DNA of 18,386 nt from Patescibacteria group bacterium UBA1370 (GTDB lineage: Bacteria > Patescibacteriota > Microgenomatia > UBA1400 > PJMF01), in contig DBRK01000025.1 in the NCBI GenBank assembly GCA_002306315.1, positions 1 to 18,386 on the forward strand, in the 5' to 3' direction. Below are positions 1-6,711 of this stretch, piece by piece; within the stretch, counting starts at the first letter, position 1, and every line of letters begins with the position of its first letter. A model generated the notes under the pieces. It saw only the letters and a program-made list of their open reading frames with translations, ran no database searches and was not told the DNA's origin. The translations under genes were made by a program, and so were the position numbers.

Positions 1-146
1 AAAGCTTCAACCACGCCATCAAAATCCGCCGGAATGTTCCGGTTGCCCATTGCCACCACTTGATCCTTGCCATATTTTTGCTGCAGAGCCGGCACCAGTT
101 CGCTGCCGATTTGACCAAAAGCACCAGTGACAAGGATTTTTTTCAT
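1..146 (-). CDS. NAD-dependent epimerase/dehydratase (SDR family), N-terminal part
   Basis: Only the first 48 or so codons lie in the window and the gene continues off the left edge. The N-terminus reads MKKILVTGAFGQIGSEL, which contains the Rossmann TGxxGxIG dinucleotide-binding motif of extended short-chain dehydrogenases. The wording resembles the UDP-glucose 4-epimerase / SDR-type L-threonine 3-dehydrogenase group. Because the catalytic YxxxK is outside the window, the substrate cannot be assigned. The start is supported by a GGGGAGA Shine-Dalgarno a few bases before the ATG. It follows the histidine kinase gene on the same strand (85 nt gap) and could be co-transcribed with it. Confidence 0.85.
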   Translation of the reverse strand, partial: MKKILVTGAFGQIGSELVPALQQKYGKDQVVAMGNRNIPADFDGVVEA

Positions 147-231
147 TATTTCTCCCCAGACTTAGCTATTAAGGATAGTTTACACCAAAAAGGTTTTTCT
201 TGGCTGTCAGGCTGAAAAAAAATCAGAAAAA

Positions 232-1383
232 TTACTCCAACCTGGGCAGATATACCCGGAACTCACTCCCCTTGCCCAGCTGGGAATCAAACTCTAATTT
301 ACCTTCCAATTTCTCTACAATGCGATTAGCGAGATACAAGCCAACGCCCATACCTTCCTTGGAAATACTGTTAGAAGCCCGGTAAAACTCAGAAAAGATC
401 TCATCGTGTTCCTCCTTGGGAATACCGATGCCGTAATCCTTCACCTTTATCAAATAGCAGTCCCCATCCTCAATAAAGTAAAGCTCCACCGGCTGGTCAT
501 CATCAGAATACTTCACAGCATTGTTGAGCAAATTAGTTAATACCTGCTTGAGCTTTGACCTATCTGCCCAAATTGAAGCATCTTTCTTAAGTTTGTAGCT
601 CTTAATCAAACGACGCTGCGGGTGCAGGGAAGAAAAATCGCTGCAGATTTCCTTATACAACTCCTTGAGCGAGATCTCGACAATCTGGTAATTACGCAAG
701 TCATCGTTGTGTCCACCCCCGTCAAGCAAATCCGCAATCAGGTGTTCCATATCACGTGAGGCCCGGATGATCTTTTTAATTACCACATTCTCCACCAAAC
801 CCCCATTGCTGAGCTGGTCTTGAGCCTGATGAGCAAAGTTTCTGATTATGGTCAGTGGATTTTTCAGTTCGTGAGATGCAAAAGACCGAAACCCTGCGCC
901 CTTTTTCAAAGCTTCATTTATCGCCTCCTGCCGGCGGCTGATCTTGAGCACCCGACCGGAGAAAGCGCCAAACCGCCTGAGCAAGCGCAAGGTGGCATCG
1001 CTGGCTTTTTGGTCGTGGGCAGAAGCAACCATGACCAAACCGATAGTTTCATCACCGTGATACAACGGGGCAAAAAGAACCGTCTGAATAGTCTTTGATG
1101 CTTCGGGATTTATCCTGTGAATTGTTTCAGAATCTATGATGCACGGCTCCTGGTTGGCTACCGCTCGCTGGGCGTAGCCGCCATGCCTGGGGATCAGCAG
1201 CAATTCTTTATTAAAAGTACCATAGCCTTCTTCAAAATTGTTGCCATAATAATACCTGACTCCACCCCAGTCGCCTTTGAAAAGTTTAATTGCCTGGTTA
1301 ACGATCTTGATCTCAATTTCGTGGTGAGATTTTTCTTCCAATAATGCGTCCAGCAAATCTAAATAAAAATCATGTTGAGGCAT
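232..1383 (-). CDS. Orphan GAF-domain sensor histidine kinase
   Basis: This 383-aa protein has no predicted membrane segment and is probably cytoplasmic. The N-terminal 150 residues look like a GAF sensor domain (VLFAPLYHGDETIGLVMVAS). The HisKA H-box is FASHELKNPLTII with phospho-acceptor H171. The HATPase_c domain shows the N-box LTNLLNNAVKYS (about 282-293), the G1 box DYGIGI (316-321) and the G2 box GMGVGLYL (344-351). All key catalytic residues are present, so it should be an active kinase. No response regulator lies beside it in the window. A TATAAT hexamer (1392-1397) stands 8 nt before the ATG with no Shine-Dalgarno, so the mRNA is probably leaderless. The signal sensed cannot be inferred. 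Confidence 0.93.
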   Translation of the reverse strand: MPQHDFYLDLLDALLEEKSHHEIEIKIVNQAIKLFKGDWGGVRYYYGNNFEEGYGTFNKELLLIPRHGGYAQRAVANQEPCIIDSETIHRINPEASKTIQTVLFAPLYHGDETIGLVMVASAHDQKASDATLRLLRRFGAFSGRVLKISRRQEAINEALKKGAGFRSFASHELKNPLTIIRNFAHQAQDQLSNGGLVENVVIKKIIRASRDMEHLIADLLDGGGHNDDLRNYQIVEISLKELYKEICSDFSSLHPQRRLIKSYKLKKDASIWADRSKLKQVLTNLLNNAVKYSDDDQPVELYFIEDGDCYLIKVKDYGIGIPKEEHDEIFSEFYRASNSISKEGMGVGLYLANRIVEKLEGKLEFDSQLGKGSEFRVYLPRLE

Positions 1384-1391
1384 GCAGGCCT

Positions 1392-1397
1392 ATTATA
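1392..1397 (-). promoter_or_regulatory. -10 element of the histidine kinase gene (leaderless)
   Basis: A perfect TATAAT on the minus strand ends 8 nt before the ATG at 1383, so the expected transcription start falls at or just before the start codon. The -35 region is weak. Confidence 0.6.
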
Positions 1398-1520
1398 ACG
1401 ATATTATGAATGTGATAAATAGCACCATTTGCCTGGGCGGCAAAAATATTTCAATTTCTTCTGCTTGCATACAAATGTGTGATGCGGTTTACTAGAAAAA
1501 GTAACGAGTGCCTCTTGGTT

Positions 1521-1526
1521 TAGAAT
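1521..1526 (+). promoter_or_regulatory. -10 element of the HNH nuclease gene (leaderless)
   Basis: TAGAAT lies 9 nt before the ATG at 1536 and there is no Shine-Dalgarno in between. It fits the leaderless arrangement seen repeatedly in this window. No convincing -35 is visible. Confidence 0.45.
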
Positions 1527-1535
1527 GCTGGCTGC

Positions 1536-1946
1536 ATGATTTCTAAAGAGCATATAGCTAGAAAAGCAGAGGTAATCATTCCTGCTGTTTTTGCCTCTTC
1601 CCTATTATTTCTCGCCGCTAATTTTGACCAAAGTACTAAAGAACAAATTTTTCACAAACAACTCGGCAGATGCGCCCACCCGGGCTGCACAAAGAAGGCT
1701 ATACAAATTCATCATAGAGTTCCCAAGTCCTTAGGAGGATCGGGGCATTTTCATAACGGCGTTGGTCTTTGCAGGAAACATCACCAGCATTGGGATAGGT
1801 TGGCGTTTCAAGGCATAGTTTTTCCCGGTATTCCGAGAGAAAACGCACCTGATACATGCTTCGCTGAGTCGGCACCCAGTAAAAACAAACGTGCTAATAA
1901 GTCAGAGAAGAACAAAAAAACGGCCAAAAATGGATTCTGGCGTTGA
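1536..1946 (+). CDS. HNH endonuclease
   Basis: This 136-aa protein has a recognisable HNH (beta-beta-alpha-metal) core: C46-x4-C51, the catalytic HHR at 59-61, N74, and C79-x2-H82-H83 in LCRKHHQHWD. The four Cys/His ligands form the structural zinc site common in McrA/HNH_5-like nucleases. The N-terminus (about 10-29) is hydrophobic and could be a membrane anchor or a buried helix. The C-terminus (from about 115) is Lys/Asn-rich and probably disordered. It is divergent from the histidine kinase. Such solitary HNH proteins can belong to restriction, mobile-element or repair functions, and nothing nearby decides which. Confidence 0.8.
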   Translation: MISKEHIARKAEVIIPAVFASSLLFLAANFDQSTKEQIFHKQLGRCAHPGCTKKAIQIHHRVPKSLGGSGHFHNGVGLCRKHHQHWDRLAFQGIVFPGIPRENAPDTCFAESAPSKNKRANKSEKNKKTAKNGFWR

Positions 1947-2021
1947 ACAATCAGACTTTTGCCGCCAATTTTCTGTTATCTCCTTCACCAGTTTCCCAGC
2001 GAGTGCACTTTGTTCTTTTCG

Positions 2022-2858
2022 CTAATCATCAAAAGTATTGCAGGCCTGCATATCACCGGTAGCATAGCCGCGGTTAAACCAACTAACCCGCTGCTCTGAG
2101 GAGCCATGTGTCCAGCTTTCCGGATTCACCTGCCCGGTGGTAACCTCCTGAATCCGGTCGTCCCCCACCGCCGCTGCCGCGTCCATGGCTTCTCTGATCT
2201 CATCGGGCTCCAAAACTCCCTGCCCTTTGAGCGAACTGGCCCAAACTCCGGCATAGCAATCAGCCTGCAGCTCGAGGGCTATAGCCGCCACCTGAGCGTT
2301 AGGGCTGCCTGTTTGCTGCGCCTGCTGCACATCCTCCAGCACTCCGGTTTGGTTTTGAACATGATGACCAACTTCATGGGCGATTACATAAGCCTCTGCC
2401 ACATCCCCACCCTGGGCACCAAAACGCTGCGTCAACTCATCAAAAAAGGTTTCATCCAAGTAGATAGTGTTGTCGACCGGGCAGTAATGCGGACCAATCT
2501 CCGAGCTGGCAAAGCCGCAGCCGGATTGAGTGGCTTGACGAAACAAAACCAGCTTCGGTTCAGCATACGCTCTGCCCCGCCCGGCCAATTGCCTACTCCA
2601 GGTGTTGTTGGCTGACCCGAGCACCGCCGCAGCAAATTGTTCGTATGGGTCTTCGCCGGCAAATTCCGACGGGTCCTGCTGCTGCTGGATGACTGAAGGC
2701 GCAACATCCACCAAAACATCAAGCGGGTTGCCGCCCAGCAAATACTGCACGCCCATCAGCAGGAGAATGCCAGTCAAACCCAATCCACCAACAGTGCCCA
2801 CCGCCGAACGACGGTCCAATACCCGGCCGCGGCTGGAGATTTTATCCCAATTGGCCAT
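2022..2858 (-). CDS. YpfJ-family neutral zinc metallopeptidase, membrane-anchored
   Basis: This 278-aa protein belongs to the predicted neutral zinc metalloprotease family of E. coli YpfJ. It has a short charged N-terminus with a DRR motif, one transmembrane helix at about 22-42 (GTVGGLGLTGILLLMGVQYL), a linker, and the catalytic domain. The gluzincin-type site HEVGHHVQ is at 161-168, and LELQADCYAG at about 196-204 supplies the third metal ligand region. The family-typical CPVDNTIYLD is at about 126-135. The catalytic domain is predicted to lie outside the membrane. The C-terminus NRGYATGDMQACNTF is also family-typical. It is convergent with the HNH gene. The physiological substrate is not known for the family. 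Confidence 0.93.
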   Translation of the reverse strand: MANWDKISSRGRVLDRRSAVGTVGGLGLTGILLLMGVQYLLGGNPLDVLVDVAPSVIQQQQDPSEFAGEDPYEQFAAAVLGSANNTWSRQLAGRGRAYAEPKLVLFRQATQSGCGFASSEIGPHYCPVDNTIYLDETFFDELTQRFGAQGGDVAEAYVIAHEVGHHVQNQTGVLEDVQQAQQTGSPNAQVAAIALELQADCYAGVWASSLKGQGVLEPDEIREAMDAAAAVGDDRIQEVTTGQVNPESWTHGSSEQRVSWFNRGYATGDMQACNTFDD

Positions 2859-2976
2859 TCATTTCTTTCATTTTTTAATATTGGTATTGCTAAATATAAG
2901 TCTGCAATATCACCTACCATTTTACCCAAAAGTATTATTGGTGACTATTGTGTGAAAAACTTAATAGCAGGGTAAT

Positions 2977-2985
2977 TGATATACT
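2977..2985 (+). promoter_or_regulatory. Extended -10 promoter of the phosphatase gene (leaderless)
   Basis: TGATATACT is an extended -10 (TGn plus TATACT) ending 6 nt before the ATG at 2992, with no Shine-Dalgarno. The predicted transcript starts at or very near the start codon. Confidence 0.6.
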
Positions 2986-2991
2986 CTACTC

Positions 2992-3339
2992 ATGAGGATG
3001 AGAAAGGTGCTGGTAGTCTGTTCAAGAAATATGCGTCGTAGTCTAACTGCAGAGGTGATATTCCGCTTGCATCCAGATGTTGAAGTTAGGTCAGCCGGAA
3101 CCAGCGCCAATGCCCGCCATACCGTTTCCTCCAAGGATGTTGAATGGGCTGACGCGATACTATGCATGGAGAGAAAACATATGGAACATCTAGAGCGGTT
3201 GTTTGGACGGGACACATTGCCACTGATCAAAGTGGCAGAAATTGCGGATGTCTATGAGTTTATGAACGAGGAATTGAAGGAATTGTTAGAAGTGGCAATT
3301 TTGGAATTAGCAAAAGGAAGTGATTTGAATAATGCTTAA
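2992..3339 (+). CDS. Low-molecular-weight protein tyrosine phosphatase-like protein
   Basis: This 115-aa protein starts MRMRKVLVVCSRNMRRS. C10-x5-R16-S17 is the P-loop of LMW-type phosphatases, though at this length it matches the short 'predicted protein tyrosine phosphatase' group better than the ~150-aa canonical enzymes. SAGTSANARHTVS and DAILCMERKHMEHL match the family's SAGT and 'DLIlaMe..h' segments. ADVYEFMNEELKELL gives the C-terminal region, where D86 is the likely general acid. Nucleophile, Arg and Asp are all present, so activity is plausible. It overlaps nothing and ends just before a minus-strand tRNA-Trp. The ATG at 2998 is an alternative start two codons in. Confidence 0.85.
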   Translation: MRMRKVLVVCSRNMRRSLTAEVIFRLHPDVEVRSAGTSANARHTVSSKDVEWADAILCMERKHMEHLERLFGRDTLPLIKVAEIADVYEFMNEELKELLEVAILELAKGSDLNNA

Positions 3340-3348
3340 CTGATTATG

Positions 3349-3419
3349 CAGGGCCGGAGGGAATCGAACCCCCATCAAAGGTTTTGGAGACCTCTATTCT
3401 ACCGTTGAACTACGGCCCT
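3349..3419 (-). tRNA. tRNA-Trp (CCA anticodon)
   Basis: A full cloverleaf can be drawn on the minus strand. The acceptor AGGGCCG pairs with CGGCCCT, the anticodon stem GAGGT/ACCTT encloses loop CTCCAAA (anticodon CCA), and the T-arm contains GTTCGATTC. The discriminator is G and no 3' CCA is encoded. A TATAAT lies 27 nt upstream. In many bacteria tRNA-Trp sits between rpmG and secE. Here it is on the same strand as rpmG but separated from it by an opposite-strand gene. Confidence 0.95.
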
Positions 3420-3446
3420 ATCTTTCCTCAAGAATAACCTGACGAA

Positions 3447-3452
3447 ATTATA
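3447..3452 (-). promoter_or_regulatory. -10 element of tRNA-Trp
   Basis: TATAAT on the minus strand predicts a start near 3440, about 20 nt before mature tRNA-Trp, so the tRNA has its own promoter. Confidence 0.55.
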
Positions 3453-3532
3453 CACTTCCTGAGAGGGAAATTGTACCACGCCGAAACGATAACCCCGCTT
3501 CTGCTTCTAGACCCGGCTCCGAGTTCTAGGCT

Positions 3533-4870
3533 ATGCTAGTGGGCATGAATGATTTATTTGATCCCCAGCTGACCAAGACTCTGCGCAGAGACAAGCTTTA
3601 CCTTGAACAAAGTCAAATACCGATCATCACCGTTTCTGCAACATATCAAGAGGACCTGAAGCGGCTGCATGGCCTGCCGCATAACGAGATTGATAAGGAT
3701 GTGGTTTTTTCCCGTGCCCACTACTCGATGGCGCTGGGAGTGGCTTCGCAGGTTTGGAAAGAAAGAGTTGACCCGCATAAAGCCTGGGTTGTTGACCCGA
3801 CCAACTATGTGTCCAAGGATAAGTGGTTTTCTATTCAACTAACAGAGGCAGTCGGCAAGACTCTTGCCCGCCAACCGCTTTTGAAAAGGCTAAAAGATTT
3901 TGTAGATAAGTTTGGCCGCAATAAACTGCCAATATTAGACAGCATCACTCCGCCTCTTCTTTATTTGACAGAAAAAATTCAAAAACCGGTGCTGTCTTTT
4001 CATATCGCCGCTGGTAACATCCTGGCCGGCCAAGGCAAGAAAGTTGTCCAAGTTATCACCGACCCCCACGTCCGTGAGGAATATACCAATCATGCAAACA
4101 ACACAAAAGTCTGGTACTGTGTTTTCGATGAACCCACTAAGCTGGAATTTCTGGAAAAATCAGCCAAATTAGGACTCAAAGCTGATCCTAACCGGGTGGT
4201 CGTCACCGGCCCGCCCATTGATCCCCGGATCATCGCTGCCCGGCATAAAAAAAATCCTTGGCGGAGTGGCACATTGCGGTTGTGCATCACCACCGGAGGC
4301 CTGGGAACCAACAAGCAGGAAATCCTGGATATTCTCATACAGTTATTGCCCGAACTACGCAAGAAAAAACCAGCATATCAGATACTGCTTTATGCTGGCA
4401 CCCATGAGGATTTTGCCCAAGCTGTTACCGAACTAGCCAAGGAAAACCGAGTAGCTATCGGCGATATTGCTGACCGCAAAGCCAAACTGCGACTGATCCA
4501 TCACCCCCAGATTGTCGATGCCAATGAGCTGCTCATCAAATATGGCTTCCCATGGGCGCATGGTTTTATTACCAAACCTTCTGGCGACATGGCCTACGAC
4601 GCAGCCGCTTCCGGAAGCTTCATTTTGACTTTAGCTGAATGGGGCGAATGGGAGGAAAGAATTCGGGTTATTTTTGAGCAGAAAAATATAGGCCGCAAAT
4701 TGGATGTTGATGCGGTGGTCCAACAATTGCAAGTCCTCTGCTCTGCCCGTGGCAAAGCCCAATCTTGGGTAGAACAAGCTATGCTCAATGCCTACAAACT
4801 GGAACCGTTATTCCTGAATGGAGCCAGGGAAATTGCAAAAACTGTGAAACGGGCGCAAAAGGAGATGTAA
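3533..4870 (+). CDS. MurG/MGDG-synthase-like (GT28/GT-B) glycosyltransferase
   Basis: This 445-aa protein resembles the GT-B fold of MurG and monogalactosyldiacylglycerol synthases. The first half ends in VVQVITDPHVREEYTNH (about 171-187), resembling the acceptor-domain hinge, followed by RVVVTGPPIDPR (221-232). The C-terminal nucleotide-sugar domain begins with LCITTGGLGTNKQE (250-263), the glycine-rich loop. Later FITKPSGDMAYDAAASGSFIL resembles the MurG 'KPGG..EA...G.P.I' donor site, with GD in place of GG. Donor and acceptor cannot be assigned; a glycolipid or cell-wall intermediate is an inference. No Shine-Dalgarno is visible. A TATGCT (3532-3537) would make ATG 3545 a leaderless start, four codons downstream of the start given. 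It splits rpmG from tRNA-Trp. Confidence 0.75.
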   Translation: MLVGMNDLFDPQLTKTLRRDKLYLEQSQIPIITVSATYQEDLKRLHGLPHNEIDKDVVFSRAHYSMALGVASQVWKERVDPHKAWVVDPTNYVSKDKWFSIQLTEAVGKTLARQPLLKRLKDFVDKFGRNKLPILDSITPPLLYLTEKIQKPVLSFHIAAGNILAGQGKKVVQVITDPHVREEYTNHANNTKVWYCVFDEPTKLEFLEKSAKLGLKADPNRVVVTGPPIDPRIIAARHKKNPWRSGTLRLCITTGGLGTNKQEILDILIQLLPELRKKKPAYQILLYAGTHEDFAQAVTELAKENRVAIGDIADRKAKLRLIHHPQIVDANELLIKYGFPWAHGFITKPSGDMAYDAAASGSFILTLAEWGEWEERIRVIFEQKNIGRKLDVDAVVQQLQVLCSARGKAQSWVEQAMLNAYKLEPLFLNGAREIAKTVKRAQKEM

Positions 4871-4897
4871 GCAGAAGAAGTACGCGCTTTAATACAA

Positions 4898-4922
4898 AAA
4901 TCCCCGCTCTCTGCGGGGATTT
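4898..4922. terminator. Bidirectional intrinsic terminator
   Basis: Stem AAATCCCCGC / GCGGGGATTT with loop TCTCT lies between two converging genes, the glycosyltransferase on plus and rpmG on minus. A/T tracts flank both arms, so it can serve both strands. Confidence 0.8.
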
Positions 4923-4941
4923 AGCTTTCTTTAAAGAAAAA

Positions 4942-5145
4942 TTACTTCAGCTTCTTAGCCATTTTGTGGCTGGTGTGCTTCATACAGACGTTGCAGTATT
5001 TGTTCAGCGGAAAAGTGCTGATATTTTTTGTCTGCTTCATCAAGGTTTCGTTGTTTTTGTTGTACTCGGTAATGTAGTTAAACGACTTGCAGACAGAACA
5101 CTGCAAACCAGCCGATTGCCGAGGTCCTTTTTTTGTTTTTGCCAT
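4942..5145 (-). CDS. rpmG: 50S ribosomal protein L33
   Basis: This 67-aa protein has the zinc-ribbon form of L33: CSVC near residue 16 and CNVC near residue 51, spaced by the typical Asn/Lys-rich NYITEYNKNNETL, then LNKYC..C.KHTSHK. It is slightly longer than the usual 49-55 aa because of an N-terminal extension and an insertion before the second ribbon half. The start is fixed by a strong AAAGGAGA Shine-Dalgarno 5-6 nt upstream. It lies downstream of the Thr-Tyr-Thr tRNAs on the same strand. In many bacteria rpmG sits just upstream of secE-nusG, but here secE is on the opposite strand more than 4 kb away. Confidence 0.93.
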   Translation of the reverse strand: MAKTKKGPRQSAGLQCSVCKSFNYITEYNKNNETLMKQTKNISTFPLNKYCNVCMKHTSHKMAKKLK

Positions 5146-5244
5146 ATGTCTCCTTTAGTTCAAGGCAGGTAGTATACAAGATGAGCAATAATTAAGCAAC
5201 ATAAGTGAAGAGAATATTGTGCTGCTAACTGCTCAATCCAGATG

Positions 5245-5541
5245 TTAATTTTCCTCTAGATATTTATCTATCTTTGCTTGTATAAAATCTGCAAATTCCT
5301 CCACTGTTTGGAAATATTCGTCAGAATCAGGTATTCTTGGCAAACGGTCTAGAGTTATTGCCTTCGTACATTCATCGATCCAAGCCAACTGGAGTCCCAA
5401 AAACTCTCTCAAGTCCGCAGGTGTTTCATCGTACAGCCAATGCACTACGGCTGGGTAATCTAACAGTTTTATACCCAAGTCCTTGACATATGGACCGTTA
5501 TTAATCCGCTGTAGTTGTCTTCTTTCCTTTGAACCACGCAA
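5245..5541 (-). CDS. Hypothetical protein, 98 aa
   Basis: I do not recognise this family. The protein is soluble, rich in charged and aromatic residues (YPAVVHWLYDETPADLREFLGLQLAWIDE), and predicted mainly alpha-helical with an amphipathic C-terminus. The only in-frame start I see is TTG at 5541. A TATATA (5551-5556) lies 9 nt upstream, so this TTG may be leaderless, like several ATGs in the window. The frame stays open upstream (YLYIEDSL) toward the tRNA but offers no ATG or GTG. It lies between tRNA-Thr(UGU) and rpmG on the same strand, where tuf is found in many other bacteria, but it bears no resemblance to EF-Tu. Confidence 0.6.
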   Translation of the reverse strand: MRGSKERRQLQRINNGPYVKDLGIKLLDYPAVVHWLYDETPADLREFLGLQLAWIDECTKAITLDRLPRIPDSDEYFQTVEEFADFIQAKIDKYLEEN

Positions 5542-5566
5542 ACTGTCTTCTATATATAAATACCTG

Positions 5567-5640
5567 AGCCATCTCGGGGACTCGAACCCCGGACCTACGG
5601 TTTACAAAACCGTCGCTCTAACCAGCTGAGCTAAGATGGC
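5567..5640 (-). tRNA. tRNA-Thr (UGU anticodon)
   Basis: Cloverleaf on the minus strand: acceptor GCCATCT/AGATGGC, D-arm GCTCAGCTGGTTAGAGC, anticodon stem ACGGT/ACCGT with loop TTTGTAA (anticodon TGT), T-arm GGTTCGAGTCC. The discriminator is U and no CCA is encoded. It is third in the Thr-Tyr-Thr cluster. Confidence 0.96.
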
Positions 5641-5644
5641 TGTG

Positions 5645-5727
5645 TGCCAGGTGTAGGATTCGAACCTACGAAGGCGAACGCCAGCAGATTTACAGTCTGC
5701 CCCCGTTGACCACTTGGGTAACCTGGC
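5645..5727 (-). tRNA. tRNA-Tyr (GUA anticodon)
   Basis: Class II tRNA with a long variable arm. The acceptor GCCAGGT pairs with ACCTGGC, the anticodon stem GCAGA/TCTGC carries loop CTGTAAA (anticodon GTA), and the T-arm contains GGTTCGAATCC. The discriminator is A and no CCA is encoded. It is only 4 nt from tRNA-Thr(UGU), so the two are surely co-transcribed. Confidence 0.96.
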
Positions 5728-5732
5728 GGCTG

Positions 5733-5781
5733 GCCTCAAGCGGGCTTGAGGCGCCGGCACAGCAAATTTTCCTGAATTTGC
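5733..5781 (-). other. Two hairpins in the tRNA-Thr / tRNA-Tyr spacer
   Basis: GCCTCAAG-cggg-CTTGAGGC (5733-5752) is a perfect 8-bp hairpin, and GCAAATT-ttcctg-AATTTGC (5762-5781) is a 7-bp hairpin. They fill the spacer between tRNA-Thr(GGU) and tRNA-Tyr. Neither has a T-tract, so they more likely guide processing of the precursor than stop transcription. Confidence 0.55.
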
Positions 5782-5782
5782 C

Positions 5783-5857
5783 TGGAGCCCAGAGAGGGAA
5801 TCGGACCCTCGACCTCCTTCTTACCAAGAAGGCGTTCTGCCACTGAACTATCTGGGC
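5783..5857 (-). tRNA. tRNA-Thr (GGU anticodon), CCA encoded
   Basis: Acceptor GCCCAGA/TCTGGGC, anticodon stem CCTTC/GAAGG with loop TTGGTAA (anticodon GGT), T-arm GGTCCGATTCC. Unlike the other three tRNAs here, the discriminator U is followed by an encoded CCA (5783-5785). It is first in the Thr-Tyr-Thr cluster, matching the conserved bacterial order of Thr/Tyr/(Gly)/Thr tRNAs ahead of tuf/rpmG, but without a Gly tRNA or tuf. Confidence 0.95.
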
Positions 5858-5953
5858 GCTTTAGTTTTGCGTTGGTTTCAATTTTTTAATGTACAGACCG
5901 CAAAAAAACCAGAAAGCTGAATATTCAGCCATTCACATGCGAGGATTTTACCA

Positions 5954-6355
5954 TTATTCAGAGGAATTGTTTAGAACAAATACATTTAACCAAGCAATAA
6001 TCTGCGGGATTCTTTCTCTTGCTACCCTTTGTAAACCATCCAGCATTACTAGTGCATAAACGCCAGCAGCTGCTCCAAATCCTGTCTCAGTGTTTTTCTC
6101 TGGAAAGGAATCAATAAGCTGATGCAGTTCTTGTTCAAATCTCCTAAAAGCATCTAGACCAGACCAAGACCATTCTTTCGGAAAAACCTCTTTCTCTAAC
6201 ATGAAGCATATTCCGATATAAGTACCTAAAGCAGCTAATACAGCCTGACGCTCGGGGGGAATTTGTCTTCTCAGCTCCAAAATACTTTTTAGAATAGAAG
6301 AGAAATTGCCGGAATTAGGCTGCTGGTCGAAATTCTGATCAGGAATTTCTTTCAT
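5954..6355 (-). CDS. Hypothetical protein, 133 aa
   Basis: I recognise no family. The N-terminal 20 residues are polar and probably disordered. The rest is predicted alpha-helical with two moderately hydrophobic stretches (QAVLAALGTYIGICFML and GFGAAAGVYALVMLDGL) that could be buried helices or weak membrane segments. There is no signal peptide. The start is supported by an extended -10, TGCTAAAAT (6362-6370), 6 nt before the ATG, giving a leaderless mRNA. A weak hairpin, GCTGAATATTCAGC plus a T-tract near 5905-5930, may end the transcript. Confidence 0.7.
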   Translation of the reverse strand: MKEIPDQNFDQQPNSGNFSSILKSILELRRQIPPERQAVLAALGTYIGICFMLEKEVFPKEWSWSGLDAFRRFEQELHQLIDSFPEKNTETGFGAAAGVYALVMLDGLQRVARERIPQIIAWLNVFVLNNSSE

Positions 6356-6361
6356 GCTCGT

Positions 6362-6370
6362 ATTTTAGCA
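6362..6370 (-). promoter_or_regulatory. Extended -10 promoter of the 133-aa ORF (leaderless)
   Basis: TGCTAAAAT (TGn plus TAAAAT) ends 6 nt upstream of the ATG at 6355 with no room for a Shine-Dalgarno. Confidence 0.5.
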
Positions 6371-6434
6371 TCAATAAATAACGCTATTAGCGCAGCAAAT
6401 AAGAAACATAGATGAGGAAAATTACTAAAGCTGC

Positions 6435-6607
6435 AACATTTAACCGCCCGGTGTGAGAGACACCCATGTTCCCGCAAAATCGCAGGTGGGTAGGAAGCCC
6501 CCGGCACCACGGTGCAGAGAGACAGTCCATAAACCCTTTCATAAAGTGTTCAGGAAAATTACCTGTGCCTCTCACATCCGGCGGTCAAATGTTAAGGAGC
6601 CTGATTT
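6435..6607 (-). ncRNA. ssrS: Probable 6S RNA (regulator of RNA polymerase)
   Basis: The gene-free stretch 6356-6711 holds a long imperfect hairpin. Its closing arms (6435-6459 and 6569-6593) pair over about 23 positions with small bulges. On the minus strand the imperfect positions become G-U pairs (also in the apical arm and the 3' hairpin), whereas on plus they would be A-C mismatches, so the RNA is on minus. An apical arm carries GCAC-cgtg-GTGC. In the 3' half, ACCCA encloses hairpin CCTGC/GCGGG and closes with TGGGT, resembling the 3' central-bubble hairpin of 6S RNA. The size of about 160-170 nt and the closing stem / open centre / apical arm layout also fit. A strong promoter is directly upstream. 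The family call rests on shape, not on a covariance-model search. Confidence 0.55.
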
Positions 6608-6613
6608 AACTCG

Positions 6614-6622
6614 ATTATAGCA
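6614..6622 (-). promoter_or_regulatory. Extended -10 promoter of the structured RNA
   Basis: TGCTATAAT is a perfect extended -10 on the minus strand and predicts a start near 6607, about 14 nt before the closing stem begins. No ORF with a start codon follows, consistent with a non-coding RNA. Confidence 0.65.
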
Positions 6623-6711
6623 TTTTGAGCTAGTCTGTCTGTAAGAGTATAGTTAAAGCTGGAGCTCTTTACGCCGCCTGGTAAAGGGTAAAAACCAAAT
6701 TTTTCAGCGGG

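Noticed and set aside
6387..6575. 62-aa ORF within the 6S-like region
   Set aside because: It lies inside the paired arms of the structured RNA and shows no protein-like features.
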